NCBI GenBank assembly: GCA_963678675.1
Contig: OY783194.1
Location: 18,888,278 to 18,952,277, forward strand
Source: Xiphydria camelus
Lineage: Eukaryota; Arthropoda; Insecta; Hymenoptera; Xiphydriidae
DNA: 64,000 bases
Direction: 5' to 3'
Position numbers and translations under genes: made by a program. Shown here one piece after another: positions 60,701 through 64,000 of the stretch. Numbering within the stretch: the stretch's first letter is position 1; each line of letters opens with the position of its first letter. Below the pieces are notes generated by a model. The model was not told the origin of the DNA, made no database searches, and saw only the letters and a list, made by a program, of their open reading frames with translations.

Positions 60701-62987
60701 ATAAAAAATGTAGGTTGCCATTTAAAAAAGATACCTTGAACTTGGAATGAACTTCAAGGTCGAGGTCAAGGTCAGATTCATGGTTACCATTAGATGGCCA
60801 GGGAAAAAACCTAAAACTTTCCTATTTGATCGTTGACCTTTACCTTGAATCCAAAGTCAAGGTCAAAGGTCATATTCGGACGTAAAATTTTCCGCTCCTT
60901 CCAAATCCGCCATAAAAAATAGGGGTTCCCATTTAAAAAAGCGACCTTGACCTTGGAATTACCTTCAAGGTCGAGTCCATGGTCAGATTCAAGGTCACTA
61001 TTGGATGGCCAGGGAAAAATCGTAAATATTTTGTTTGAAAATTTTTCTTCAAAATGTCTCCCTCGAAAGTTATTCCACCGTTTCCATACATTTGGCTCAC
61101 TCTGTATAAACAATAAACACTCTTGACAAATTTAAACTCATATTAAAGCATATTAAATTGTCTTTCAAACAGCATATTTCTTTTTTTATCTGATGAATAG
61201 TTTCTAAAAAAAATATAGTTGAAGTCAAAAGTTTACAGTGGGCCGATTTCTATACACTCAAGTTTAATATGATAGCTCTGCATTCATTAAAAAAATTGAA
61301 AAAAAATATATTAATGAAGCGTGAGGCGGAAAATGCGGAGCCGTCCTCACTGTGCGACCAGATTCGCAGTAAAAATTTGGTCTGTGACGTTGCCAGCGAC
61401 AACGCAATGCATGTCGTGTCTCGTCACTGATCGCCGTATGACGTGGCCACATCGCGCTCCGTAATACACGGGCGGGGCGGCCCTCATCACGCGACCAGAA
61501 ACGTTGGGTGAAAAGGCGCGACCTCAGAAGGGTTAATTTTGACTACAGGATCGTATTCAGCGTTGAAAAATATATAGGTAACAAATGCCGTATTCAATTC
61601 TCGATCCGCAATGAATTTTGAATAAATATAGTACAAAGTTTATTAGTGTTTGTAACAAAGGCGACCTAATAAGGAAACACTGCGTTTTCATTACGAAGTA
61701 GCTTTCAGAATGTCAAAATTTTGGAAGAGTGAGCGCACACCTTTAAACCAAAATTTTACGTCTATGAAGAGAAGGAAGGGTTTATTTTCGGGTGAATTCT
61801 GAATTAATAAAGTAGCGTCAACTCTCTCTCTTTGTAGGTACTGTTTATTCAAAATTCATTATGGATCCAAAATTGGATTATGCATTTTTATACATTTTTT
61901 AATGCTGGATACGATTTTGTAGTCAAAATTAGCTGCCCATGATGTTTAGTACCAAAGATTTAAACCTAATTATTGCAAAAAACGTTATTTTTGCGACATT
62001 CCACTCTAATTTTCTCAGAAATCTGACGTGATTGCTAAATTCTGCATGCGAAATTACTTTTAGTATTAAAAAGTTTATAAGAATTACTTGATCCGGTCCG
62101 TGATCAAAATTTATTGCAGGACTATGAAGTATTGATTACACCTTATCGTAAAAACGAGTGCATTCACGAAAAAATGTAGAAACTTTTTCGTAGTACCTAC
62201 CTAAATTTAATACTCTTTAATTTTAGTCTAAAATACTAATATTTCTTCGTATAAAACTTACCATTTTCGAATTATTCGCGAAAAACCATTCTTTTTGATT
62301 TTTTATCACAAAAATGAGGGGAAGCCGATAGCCTATTGACAGTAATCTTTCAGAGATTTATATGGAATACTGATGTAAGCAATTTGTGATAAAACCCATT
62401 TATTTTTAATTATTTCCCGAACATTTCTAAGGGTACTGGGCTAGAAAGAAATAGAAATATCCCATAATTTATCGTATTAAACAATAAATTTGTAATCGTA
62501 TGAATATTTAAAGTTGATGTTTAAGACTCTTTATAAGCAATGAAACATCTACGTAAGAAAATATTTCAACTGTAAGTATCATTAAAAAAAGGTCGGAATT
62601 AAAAATATGTTTATTTATTTCAGTGGAAAATGTACATTATACGCCGGAAAGATTAGCTAATGCTAATGAAATGATGGGGGCTACATTCCTTGACGAACAT
62701 AATGATACGCAAACGGCACTGAAATACTGGCGAGCAGCAATGGTAATCAGAAATGAAAACTTGGTGGATGGTCAACCCTTAGCTAAGAGACCGATAGTAC
62801 CAAAGAGAGAGAGTTTTCAGAATGCAACGGAATTCACTACTATAGAGGAACTAAATGTAATTGCGCTTGACCTAGATGCAATCCGAATGCAAAGTTTATT
62901 AATTTGCGAAAGAATATTGGGCGCAAATCACAAGGATACTCTATTCAGGCTCATGTATAGAGGTGCCTCATATGCGGATGCTTTAAG
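24784..62987 (+). CDS. fem1: fem-1 homolog (ankyrin-repeat substrate receptor), 3' end beyond window
   Basis: Exons 24784-25219, 58023-58331 and 62624-62987 join in phase 1, 1 and 2 and read through 369 codons; more exons must follow. Exon 1 encodes three ankyrin repeats (GCAPLFIASKRGQVEIVEYLI, TPLWCAAVSGKLEVVKCLV, STPVRSACF). FEM1 proteins are substrate receptors of CUL2-type ubiquitin ligases that bind C-terminal degrons through these repeats; that is family knowledge, not shown here. The exon 3 part resembles the A/C subgroup (Drosophila CG6966-like). The protein is more divergent than conserved fem-1 orthologues, so a lineage-specific duplicate is possible. ATG 24784 (MWLITRTP) is the first in the open frame; a spliced-on upstream exon cannot be excluded. 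The 33-kb first intron is filled with transposons. Confidence 0.8.
25440..25639 (+). repeat. Degenerate short tandem motif (GGGAA.A.GTGGGAACA.GTG)
   Basis: CATGTGGGAA, CGTGGGAACA, CATGTGTAAA and similar 10-12-base words recur at least eight times in loosely alternating order. No coding frame. Origin unknown. Confidence 0.5.
26860..27170. repeat. Cluster of CAATAGTAACTATTG palindromes
   Basis: At least six 15-base near-palindromes of the form CAATAGTWAYTATTG occur in 300 bp (about 26889, 26950, 26990, 27072, 27107, 27137), with half-sites between. It forms the asymmetric centre of the surrounding foldback. No coding frame. Confidence 0.7.
27344..27469. repeat. 126-bp hairpin MITE, copy 1 (TTA duplication)
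   Basis: Near-perfect hairpin: GGGCCAGTTTTACCAACAGG to its complement, with the central loop ATAAGGCTTATTGCTGG. TTA is duplicated at 27341-27343 and 27470-27472. The opposite foldback arm keeps the empty site (CAGTTAGAGATTTTGCTCCC, inverted near 26000). Harbinger-type by its duplication. Confidence 0.88.
27671..28054. repeat. 384-bp insertion with TGGGCATG inverted ends
   Basis: The left end TGGGCATGTTCAC and right end GTGACCATGCCCA are complements with one mismatch. Comparison with the opposite foldback arm (near 25735-25760) shows the insertion sits between A and T of AATACAATTGACGCG with no duplicated bases. The interior is AT-rich and non-coding. Confidence 0.65.
28198..28330 (+). repeat. 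Interspersed repeat, copy 1 (GTTCCGCT family)
   Basis: TGTTCCGCTCAGGATAGTCA, TCTAATTTGCCAATACTTGT, AATGATGGATTGACGGTATA and CATTCCCCTTA match, in order, the minus strand of 54090-54215. The ends are not sharply defined. Confidence 0.65.
28349..28476. repeat. 128-bp hairpin MITE, TCA duplication
   Basis: GGACCGGTTTATTCACC at the left and GGTGAATAAACCGGCCC at the right are complements. Inner arms pair through ACAATTGT at the centre. TCA flanks both ends (28346-28348, 28477-28479). Confidence 0.8.
28515..29048. repeat. Foldback element, about 530 bp
   Basis: ATCGATAGTTATTTTCAGATTA, the CACGCAGTGTCAG block, CACGGCGTGTGAAAAGCATC and TTAAATGTCATCAATTTAAT on the left are mirrored on the right between 28849 and 29048. 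The arms are about 180 bp with scattered mismatches. The loop has no gene. Confidence 0.75.
29049..29600. repeat. Diverged repeats: AAAAGTCAACTTAAAGAC motif and GCAATATT-rich unit
   Basis: GTACGAAAAGTCAACTTAAA occurs twice (29123, 29218), and related AAAAGACAACTTAAAG text recurs near 47840. 29404-29600 is rich in GCAATATT. In reverse it resembles 47170-47375, including the ending TGCTGTGCTGTA(T)GG. The two loci probably hold old copies of the same non-autonomous family. Confidence 0.5.
29610..30835. mobile_element. 1.2-kb foldback element with CAGTATGTCCCAT ends, TA duplication
   Basis: Arms of about 75 bp begin CAGTATGTCCCATAGGTAAC and mirror at 30755-30835, with TA on both sides. Further internal inverted pairs (29690/29900, CTTCAGAAGAGTGCGCTGCG; 29935/30735, GCTAGCAACG; 30000/30690) give a multi-stem structure. 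Internal text GTGTAAAACGTCTGATTTC and CTGTCAATT is shared with the related element at 52083-52329. No open transposase. Confidence 0.75.
30882..31271. repeat. piggyBac-like MITE (TTAA), 390 bp
   Basis: The ends CCTTCGAGCGCCTGCG and CGCAGGCGCTCGAAAG are complements, with inner GGCGGCCATTTGGCCGC / GCGGCCAATTGGCCGCC. TTAA lies at 30878-30881. The right TTAA is split by the next MITE (TTA 31272-31274, TTAA 31857-31860). Confidence 0.78.
31275..31856. repeat. Harbinger-like MITE, 582 bp, TTA duplication
   Basis: The terminal 50 bases (GGAGCCTATTTCACGGATCC, ACATGTCGGATTGTCGTATA) are mirrored without mismatch at the right end. TTA is duplicated (31272-31274, 31857-31859). It entered the TTAA beside the preceding MITE. 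No open gene; the ORFs over the arms are shadows of the palindrome. Confidence 0.85.
31861..32260. repeat. piggyBac-like MITE (TTAA), 400 bp
   Basis: CCCTTCGTTGCTCGCTAG and CTAGC..AACGAAGGG form the ends. TTAA is at 31857-31860 and 32261-32264. The left TTAA is shared with the neighbouring MITEs. 32265-32588 beyond it shows no feature. Confidence 0.8.
32589..33525 (+). mobile_element. pogo/Tigger-like element remnant, TA duplication
   Basis: The ends GGGGAAACTGGGGCACAGTG and their imperfect complement at 33502-33525 are flanked by TA (32587-32588, 33526-33527). ACAGTGAAAC words recur inside. The interior retains only a zinc-finger exon (32987-33151) and no DDE domain. The ends resemble those of the element at 36407-41010. 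Confidence 0.7.
32987..33151 (+). pseudogene. PHD-like zinc-finger tail of a pogo-type transposase
   Basis: A 54-residue open stretch ends at TAG 33149. Cys pairs are spaced as in a small PHD-like finger: CLIC, WICCTDC, WICGYC, YKCSNC. Such a finger is known at the C-terminus of some insect pogo/Tigger transposases. No start or catalytic part remains nearby, so I read it as a leftover exon. Confidence 0.5.
33585..33805. repeat. Foldback MITE, about 220 bp
   Basis: The left AGCGCAATAGTGGACTAATC, GTTTTAATGCGGAATTGAAA and TTAAATTAGTATCT are mirrored at 33727-33805. The loop is about 60 bp. Target duplication not clear. Confidence 0.75.
33887..34510. repeat. Terminal-region copy 1 of an unclassified transposon (hairpin end plus leader)
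   Basis: 33896-34053 is a hairpin of about 157 bp (TCATTAGGCGGTAATCCGAG mirrored by CCGAGGATTTCAGCCGAATG). After a later MITE, the leader 34284-34510 (CACGAATGCCCATTTC ... GGGCATGAGTGAGGAAA) follows. The same order is seen at 34570-35395 and, inverted, at 45255-45625, where it adjoins the gene 41645-45262. I infer a non-autonomous derivative of that element. Confidence 0.6.
34054..34283. repeat. 230-bp MITE inserted in the terminal region, ATAT duplication
   Basis: CGTCAGTGTCATGACAATAT and its complement form the ends. ATAT is present on both sides (34050-34053, 34284-34287). The intact target GACATATACTATTTTT is seen at about 34742 in copy 2. Confidence 0.8.
34570..35395. repeat. Terminal-region copy 2 of the unclassified transposon
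   Basis: Hairpin 34586-34748, then leader text with CACTTCGGACTAAGCAAT, CGGTGTCACGCGGGAAAAAC and GAAATGGGCATGAGTGAGGA. It is longer than copy 1 because an extra segment (about 34790-35150, with a G-rich run at 34793-34824) lies inside. 35396-35795 to the right has no feature I can name. Confidence 0.55.
36623..39659 (+). mobile_element. Transib element, 3037 bp, 5-bp duplication GGGCG
   Basis: The left end is CACTGTGGGGTATTTGGCCC; the right end read inward is CACAGTGGGGTATTTGACCC. The 5-bp GC-rich target GGGCG is present on both sides (36618-36622, 39660-39664). A CACWGTG terminus, a 5-bp GC-rich duplication and a RAG1-like transposase are the defining traits of Transib, the transposon group from which RAG1 derives. 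36927-37246 holds an intron and 39325-39659 the 3' end. Confidence 0.88.
36908..39324 (+). pseudogene. Transib transposase (RAG1-core-like), disrupted
   Basis: Exon 1 (36908-36926, MKEIPT) splices to exon 2 at 37247. The exon 2 frame encodes QRSNATKLNDQF, a basic GRPKTSFKKSSDRTKRRR region, SKWGVDGSS (first catalytic Asp), WQNPRPSSTRYCR and MIDGKVCNAI. Next come CYVC, LSILHGWIRFMECLIH, FGNSNDGNTARRFF and SEEAQEARNKDFRTYRK, the last matching the RAG1/Transib block with the catalytic Glu. The C-terminus is acidic and Ser-rich. Breaks: in-frame TAA at 38305, a frameshift near 38330, and a shift in the A-run near 39103. I could not place the second Asp with confidence. The gene is inactive as it stands. 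Confidence 0.82.
39846..40455. repeat. Foldback repeat with GTCGCTGATCACGAAT units, copy 1
   Basis: GAGATCATGATTTT..AAAAGTTAATG, GGGTCGCTGATCA, AAAATTCAAGATGGCGGA and TCGTCCGCCATATTGGATCC occur in alternating orientation, forming nested stems. The right part matches 42100-42290 of the MITE at 41715-42280, so this is a truncated relative. A fragment of the same text is seen at about 60535-60640. Confidence 0.65.
41715..42280. repeat. 566-bp foldback MITE, TTA duplication, inside the DDE-like gene
   Basis: The ends CACAGGCACACAAAAAAAA and the complement closing in TGTGCCTGTG are flanked by TTA (41712-41714, 42281-42283). The host frame is restored by removal. The arms continue through the GTCGCTGATCACGAAT repeat shared with 39846-40455. 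Confidence 0.85.
42580..43822. mobile_element. 1.24-kb hAT-like foldback, 8-bp duplication
   Basis: Ends TAGGATGGGCCAAAAAAAA (left) and, read inward from the right, TAAGGGTGGGCAAAAAAAA. An 8-bp target (GTGTGGCC at 42572, ATGTGGCC at 43823, one mismatch) is duplicated. Removal restores EKGHTQMEFD in the host gene. The arms are about 400 bp (ATTACTATGAAAACATTGTT, GTCCGATTTCCTA) and the centre is AT-rich. No transposase. Confidence 0.72.
45255..45625 (-). repeat. 5' terminal region of the unclassified DDE-like element (copy 3)
   Basis: Directly upstream of the gene start on the minus strand; the start codon lies in the GGGCATGAGTGAAGAAA text that ends the leader in copies 1 and 2. The outer 45480-45625 part is the TCCGAGG hairpin. 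This adjacency links the gene to its ends. 45626-45953 beyond it has no feature. Confidence 0.6.
45954..46210. repeat. Tigger/pogo-like MITE, 257 bp, TA duplication
   Basis: CAGTTAACTCTCGTTATAAG at the left and CTTATATAACGAGAGTTAACTG at the right are complements; TA flanks both. CTCGTTATAAGGCCGCTCGTTA occurs twice at the left. No gene. Confidence 0.82.
46401..46791. repeat. piggyBac-like MITE (TTAA), 391 bp
   Basis: CACGTTCCGTGCCG and CGGCACGGAACGTG are the ends; TTAA at 46397-46400 and 46792-46795. Inner arms GCGTGGG.CGTATACG.CCCACGC also pair. 46796-47169 has no recognisable feature. Confidence 0.85.
47170..47985. repeat. Diverged repeats matching 29049-29600
   Basis: 47170-47375 is rich in GCAATATT and ends TGTGCTGTGTAGG, like the reverse of 29404-29600. 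47570-47960 has AAAAGACAACTTAAAG, GACTTTTAGATGAC and TTTCGGTGAC words like 29049-29270. The boundaries are vague. Confidence 0.5.
48000..49075. mobile_element. Foldback element, about 1.1 kb
   Basis: The left GTCGAAGCGCCATCTACGTG, GAACGGCACCTCGTTTCG (inverted) and CAAAATTGCCTTTAGATGTC (inverted) regions pair with 48780-49060. The central 48408-48600 is a further hairpin (GTGAACTAATCAAA / TTTGATTAGTTCAC). 48168-48243 on the left only is a small TTAA-flanked hairpin (CCCTTTAAGTCATGA / TCGTGACTGAAAGGG). Confidence 0.7.
49055..49515. repeat. MITE with ATTGGCGATTTCCAC ends
   Basis: ATTGGCGATTTCCACTACCG at the left and its imperfect complement at 49475-49515 (ATAGTGGAAATCGCCAAT). It overlaps the edge of the preceding foldback. 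The interior open frame has no recognisable motif. 49516-49950 to the right holds nothing I can name. Confidence 0.55.
49951..50505 (+). repeat. 276-bp tandem duplication containing a Tc1-like fragment
   Basis: Two direct copies with a 276-base period (for example GCATGAAAGT at 49961 and 50237) and no difference that I can see over the long open frames. On the minus strand each copy holds a 28-codon Tc1-like transposase C-terminus (QRLVESMPQRCQAIL) ending at TAG 49998 and 50274. The period and identity suggest a recent duplication or an assembly artefact. Confidence 0.75.
50462..51001. repeat. Possible pogo-like remnant with GGGGCAAAGTGGGGA ends
   Basis: GGGAAATGTGGGGCAAAGTG at the left, and CTCCCCACTTTGCCCGTCTC at the right closing in CACTTTGCCCC, with TA at each side. 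The interior is AT-rich and non-coding. The left end overlaps the second tandem unit. 51004-51728 to the right has only a small hairpin near 51215-51275 (CTTAAG..AATGACATGAATTTTAAGTCATT). Confidence 0.4.
51729..51898. repeat. 170-bp MITE, TA duplication
   Basis: CAGGGTAGAAC at the left, GTTCCACTCTG at the right, TA on both sides (51727-51728, 51899-51900). Inner arms pair loosely (TTCAATATAAATTCAAC / GTTGAATTTATGCTGAA). Confidence 0.65.
52083..52329. repeat. Foldback MITE, TA duplication, related to 29610-30835
   Basis: CCGTATGTCTGACAGCAAGC to its complement at 52305-52329; TA on both sides. Arms run through TTTGACTTCGGCAGTGTTTG. It shares the AAAGTGT.AAA.GTCTGATTTC and CTGTCAATT segment with the 1.2-kb element. 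Confidence 0.78.
52335..52810. repeat. GC-rich repeats GGCCCTGGCACGGCCCGGTAAT
   Basis: The phrase CCCTGGCACGGCCCGGTAAT followed by GTATGTC occurs near 52473, 52696 and (as CCCGATAAT) 52772. It appears inverted near 52735, and diverged versions lie near 52345-52395. Much more GC-rich than the surroundings. Short open frames here are by-products of the composition. Confidence 0.6.
53217..53453 (-). CDS. THAP-type zinc-finger fragment
   Basis: A 78-residue frame; the likely start is the internal Met of MTECRKKK (about residue 22). YYCVVPKCRNTS, then APDKLYFAMPRNKDIRRRW, has the C..C, F.P and W positions of a THAP domain. The later Cys-His half is missing before the stop, so this is an exon or a remnant. 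THAP domains bind DNA in P-element-type transposases and in derived regulators. It could be a cut-down transposon gene rather than a host gene. Confidence 0.45.
   Translation of the reverse strand: MTGLQFGQLRTVEFVRRTYFNMTECRKKKPSRRHYYCVVPKCRNTSVTAPDKLYFAMPRNKDIRRRWCKGDEEGQAEK
53454..54059. other. Interval with a TATATA run; no gene seen
   Basis: 53648-53672 is a (TA)n microsatellite followed by TTCGAATATATAATATATTC. The rest shows no paired ends or coding character. Confidence 0.5.
54090..54215 (-). repeat. Interspersed repeat, copy 2 (GTTCCGCT family)
   Basis: On the minus strand: TTGTTCCGCTGGGGACAATC, GCCTAATTTGCCAATATTTG, AATGATGGATTGACAGCATA and AGTTCCCCTTA, in the same order as 28198-28330. 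Confidence 0.65.
54784..55038. repeat. MITE with TGAAGAGGCAAGTTGATGAA ends
   Basis: TGAAGAGGCAAG and AAGGGGTTATGTAA on the left are mirrored at 55008-55038. No clear target duplication. 54240-54783 (a possible LTR, see rejected items) and 55041-55550 hold no supported gene. Confidence 0.65.
55551..57722. mobile_element. 2.2-kb foldback element with GGGGCATTCCATGTCAAC ends
   Basis: Arms of about 650 bp: GGGGCATTCCATGTCAACTT, GGGTCTCCGGTTTAGTTGTT, GTAATTTTGAGAGCACTTAG and CCTAGGGGCCATCC are each mirrored on the right. TATAT-like text flanks both sides. A G-run lies near 56211-56233 and the centre (56290-56860) has no gene. The right arm contains the MITE 57542-57669. Confidence 0.8.
57542..57669. 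repeat. 128-bp hairpin MITE, copy 2 (TAA duplication)
   Basis: Nearly identical to 27344-27469 apart from a 2-base insertion and a few substitutions. TAA is duplicated (57539-57541, 57670-57672). The left arm of the enclosing foldback shows the unoccupied target (CCGGTTTAGTTGTTGA, about 55597). Confidence 0.88.
58023..58331 (+). CDS. fem1: fem-1 homolog exon 2 (ankyrin repeats 4-6)
   Basis: The acceptor TTTTTCCACAG precedes and the donor GTATGTC follows. It completes exon 1 as CFMTRLDIMSYLVENGADI, a junction typical of FEM1. Three repeats follow: YNGGTCLINSVQSVELCTFLLKYGADVNA, NKTALHYAIQEHRLETTKLLLNHNADPY, and DDALQTACLKGAIQIMEYL. The frame is open throughout. The first of these repeats is slightly short, which may be divergence. 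Confidence 0.82.
58332..59029 (+). other. Start of fem-1 intron 2
   Basis: AT-rich sequence with a G-run at 58801-58810. I find no paired ends or coding frame. Confidence 0.5.
59294..60072 (-). pseudogene. Tc1-like transposase remnant
   Basis: The minus strand from ATG 60072 reads MYITPQKAAQVITLIENGLS, RVVARQLDMTRAAV, YQETGSFHRRPGKG (paired-like helix-turn-helix region), then SAILRNRRLNAVQVQQQLRE, LIPKTPATGLKLTPAHRQARL and WGSVLFSNETRICLYGSD (first catalytic Asp region; Asn instead of the usual Asp). It ends EEWHNIPRETIANLIRSMPNRIRDVIRARGGHTHY. At least four in-frame stops occur, and the segment with the second Asp and the Glu is deleted between the TSTT and ETNLF parts. Inactive. Confidence 0.82.
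60229..61104. mobile_element. 0.9-kb foldback with CAGGGTGAGCC ends, TA duplication
   Basis: CAGGGTGAGCCAAATGTATG and its complement at 61085-61104; TA on both sides (60227-60228, 61105-61106). Arms of about 300 bp contain many AAGGTCAAGGTCA words. The asymmetric centre has a GGGTTGCTGATTACGATTCT segment like the 39846-40455 repeat. Confidence 0.82.
61536..61929. repeat. 394-bp MITE, TA duplication
   Basis: ATTTTGACTACAGGATCGTA and the complement ending GTAGTCAAAAT; TA flanks both ends. Inner arms (CAATGAATTTTGAATAAA / TTTATTCAAAATTCATTATGG) also pair. 61264-61535 to the left, with a GC-rich stretch, and 61932-62623 to the right show no gene. Confidence 0.75.
62624..62987 (+). CDS. fem1: fem-1 homolog exon 3 (post-ankyrin helical region)
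   Basis: It joins exon 2 as IMEYLVENVHYTPERLANANEMMGATFLDE, then DTQTALKYWRAAMVIRNENL, TTIEELNVIALDLDAIRMQSLLICERILGANHKDT and MYRGASYADALR. The LLGATF..K.....ALKYW, EEL, MQ.LLI.ERILG and YRGA.YAD series is the TPR-like segment that follows the ankyrin block in FEM1A/C. Donor GTAAAT at 62988 in phase 2 shows the gene continues to the right. Confidence 0.85.
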
Positions 62988-62994
62988 GTAAATA

Positions 62995-63241
62995 TAATTC
63001 TAGGATGCCCGGGAAAAAGAGTGTAAGTCAAAGTGTCGCCTACCAAAACATTTCTACAATTTTCTTCTACTTTCCTAGAGATATTTGTGTGCTACATGCA
63101 TTTAACGGTTCTTATGAGAAGTGTTATTTTCATTTTATACATTTTTTCAACAGTTTGTGTTTCAATATAAACAAATAAAGGTGTTTTCTGAGCAATACCA
63201 TTTTTTGACTTGTACTCTTTTTCCCGAGCATCCTAGAATTA
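62995..63241. repeat. 247-bp MITE just after fem-1 exon 3, TA duplication
   Basis: TAATTCTAGGATGCCCGGGA at the left and its near complement at the right; TA on both sides. It begins 8 bases after the exon 3 boundary, inside the donor region of the intron. The GTAAAT donor itself is kept. Confidence 0.78.
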
Positions 63242-63243
63242 TA

Positions 63244-64000
63244 GATTATTATTTAAAATATTAATAGAGGAGGGACATTTGGGAAATAAAATTATTTTTA
63301 TTTACTCCGGTACAAAAGACATTGTCAAACTAATCCTTTAAAACGTTGAAATCTTATACACGAATTCAACGATGATTTTCGTGTAGGTAAGCGTAGATAG
63401 AAATAGAATCATGTGAGCAATAAAATCATGATGGAGACCATCGGAGATAATGATTACACTTTTGTGCATGATTTCGTTCTTTGACTTAAAATAAACTATT
63501 GTACAATACAACAGGGTACACAGCAGCCTGATTGTGGTTCCAATATAATTTTGGAGCAGCATTCTGAACTGCAAACGAATAGTTTTCATACTTGAGTCGA
63601 TATGAAACAATAGGTGCAATCATTTCACCACGATGAGATTGACGCCAAAAATTCGAATTTTTGACCCAAAAATTATTTGATTTAAAAAAAATCAATATCA
63701 ATTTTTAAAATCGTATCCCCTTCAAAATGTATAAATACGGTTGAAATGACGCAAAAGATTTTCGTAGATATTTTCATATGAAAGTACAATTCAAGACGAA
63801 AAAAGGTCCTATTTGTCAGTAACATTTTACAATCCGAAAATATATATTCTTGAAGGTAAATGAGCTTAATCTAAAATAAAATTTGACTGTTTGAATATAA
63901 AAATCTGATAAAGAAACCAGGGATTGTTTTCTTTGTCCTAGTTTTCATATACACATTTTCAATACTAAAAAAAGGTCGGTTTTTAAACCTAGAATGCTGC
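63244..64000. other. fem-1 intron continuing to window end
   Basis: AT-rich; no transposon ends, RNA gene or exon recognised. The next fem-1 exon is expected to the right of the window. Confidence 0.5.

Larger units (their letters stand above)
59030..61263 (-). mobile_element. Tc1-like element with long inverted ends, decayed
   Basis: Terminal arms of about 140 bp (ATAGAAATCGGCCCACTGTA, GCTGTTTGAAAGACAATTTA, TATGCTTTAATATGAGTTTA) occur at 59037-59175 and inverted at 61127-61263, with TA near each end. It carries the transposase remnant 59294-60072 and a later foldback insertion at 60229-61104. Confidence 0.72.

Overview
The window is eukaryotic nuclear DNA, most likely from an insect. Genes are split by short GT-AG introns, the base composition is AT-rich, and the repeats are DNA transposons typical of arthropod genomes (Harbinger, Transib, Tc1/mariner, pogo/Tigger, piggyBac-like, a CACTA/CMC-like element, foldbacks and MITEs). 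The only clear host gene is a fem-1 family ankyrin gene on the + strand. Its three visible exons (24784-25219, 58023-58331, 62624-62987) join in frame and continue past the right edge.

Layout. 1-3905: Harbinger element A, with the transposase (+) cut by the window start and a convergent Myb/SANT-like partner gene. 3909-16696: Harbinger element B (3-bp duplication TGA). Its transposase exon is split by an 8.3-kb CACTA/CMC-like element (5492-13788, 2-bp duplication TG) that carries its own transposase and a DUF4806-type gene. B also holds an inverted transposase copy and several MITEs. 17021-24036: two equal-length (3505 bp) Harbinger copies, one inserted into the other in opposite orientation at a CAG site. 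This produces a 7-kb near-palindrome in which both copies keep an open transposase and an open Myb-like gene. 24037-64000: the fem-1 gene.

The first fem-1 intron is about 33 kb and is stacked with mobile DNA. Main items: a 2.5-kb foldback (25640-28160), adjoining piggyBac-like and Harbinger-like MITEs (30878-32264), and two pogo-like elements with related ends. One of these (36407-41010) sits inside an unclassified repeat-borne gene and itself contains a 3037-bp Transib element. The Transib has RSS-like heptamer ends and a decayed RAG1-like transposase. Next to it lies an unclassified DDE-like gene on the - strand (41645-45262) broken by two foldback insertions. Further right are a tandem duplication, a THAP-domain fragment and a 2.2-kb foldback. 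The second fem-1 intron holds a decayed Tc1-like element with a nested 0.9-kb foldback.

In several places an uninterrupted copy of the target lies elsewhere in the window (the opposite arm of a foldback or a second copy), so insertion ends and target duplications could be read directly. I saw no tRNA, rRNA or CRISPR array, although short RNA genes are hard to exclude by eye. Family names rest on motif recognition from memory; no database search was run.
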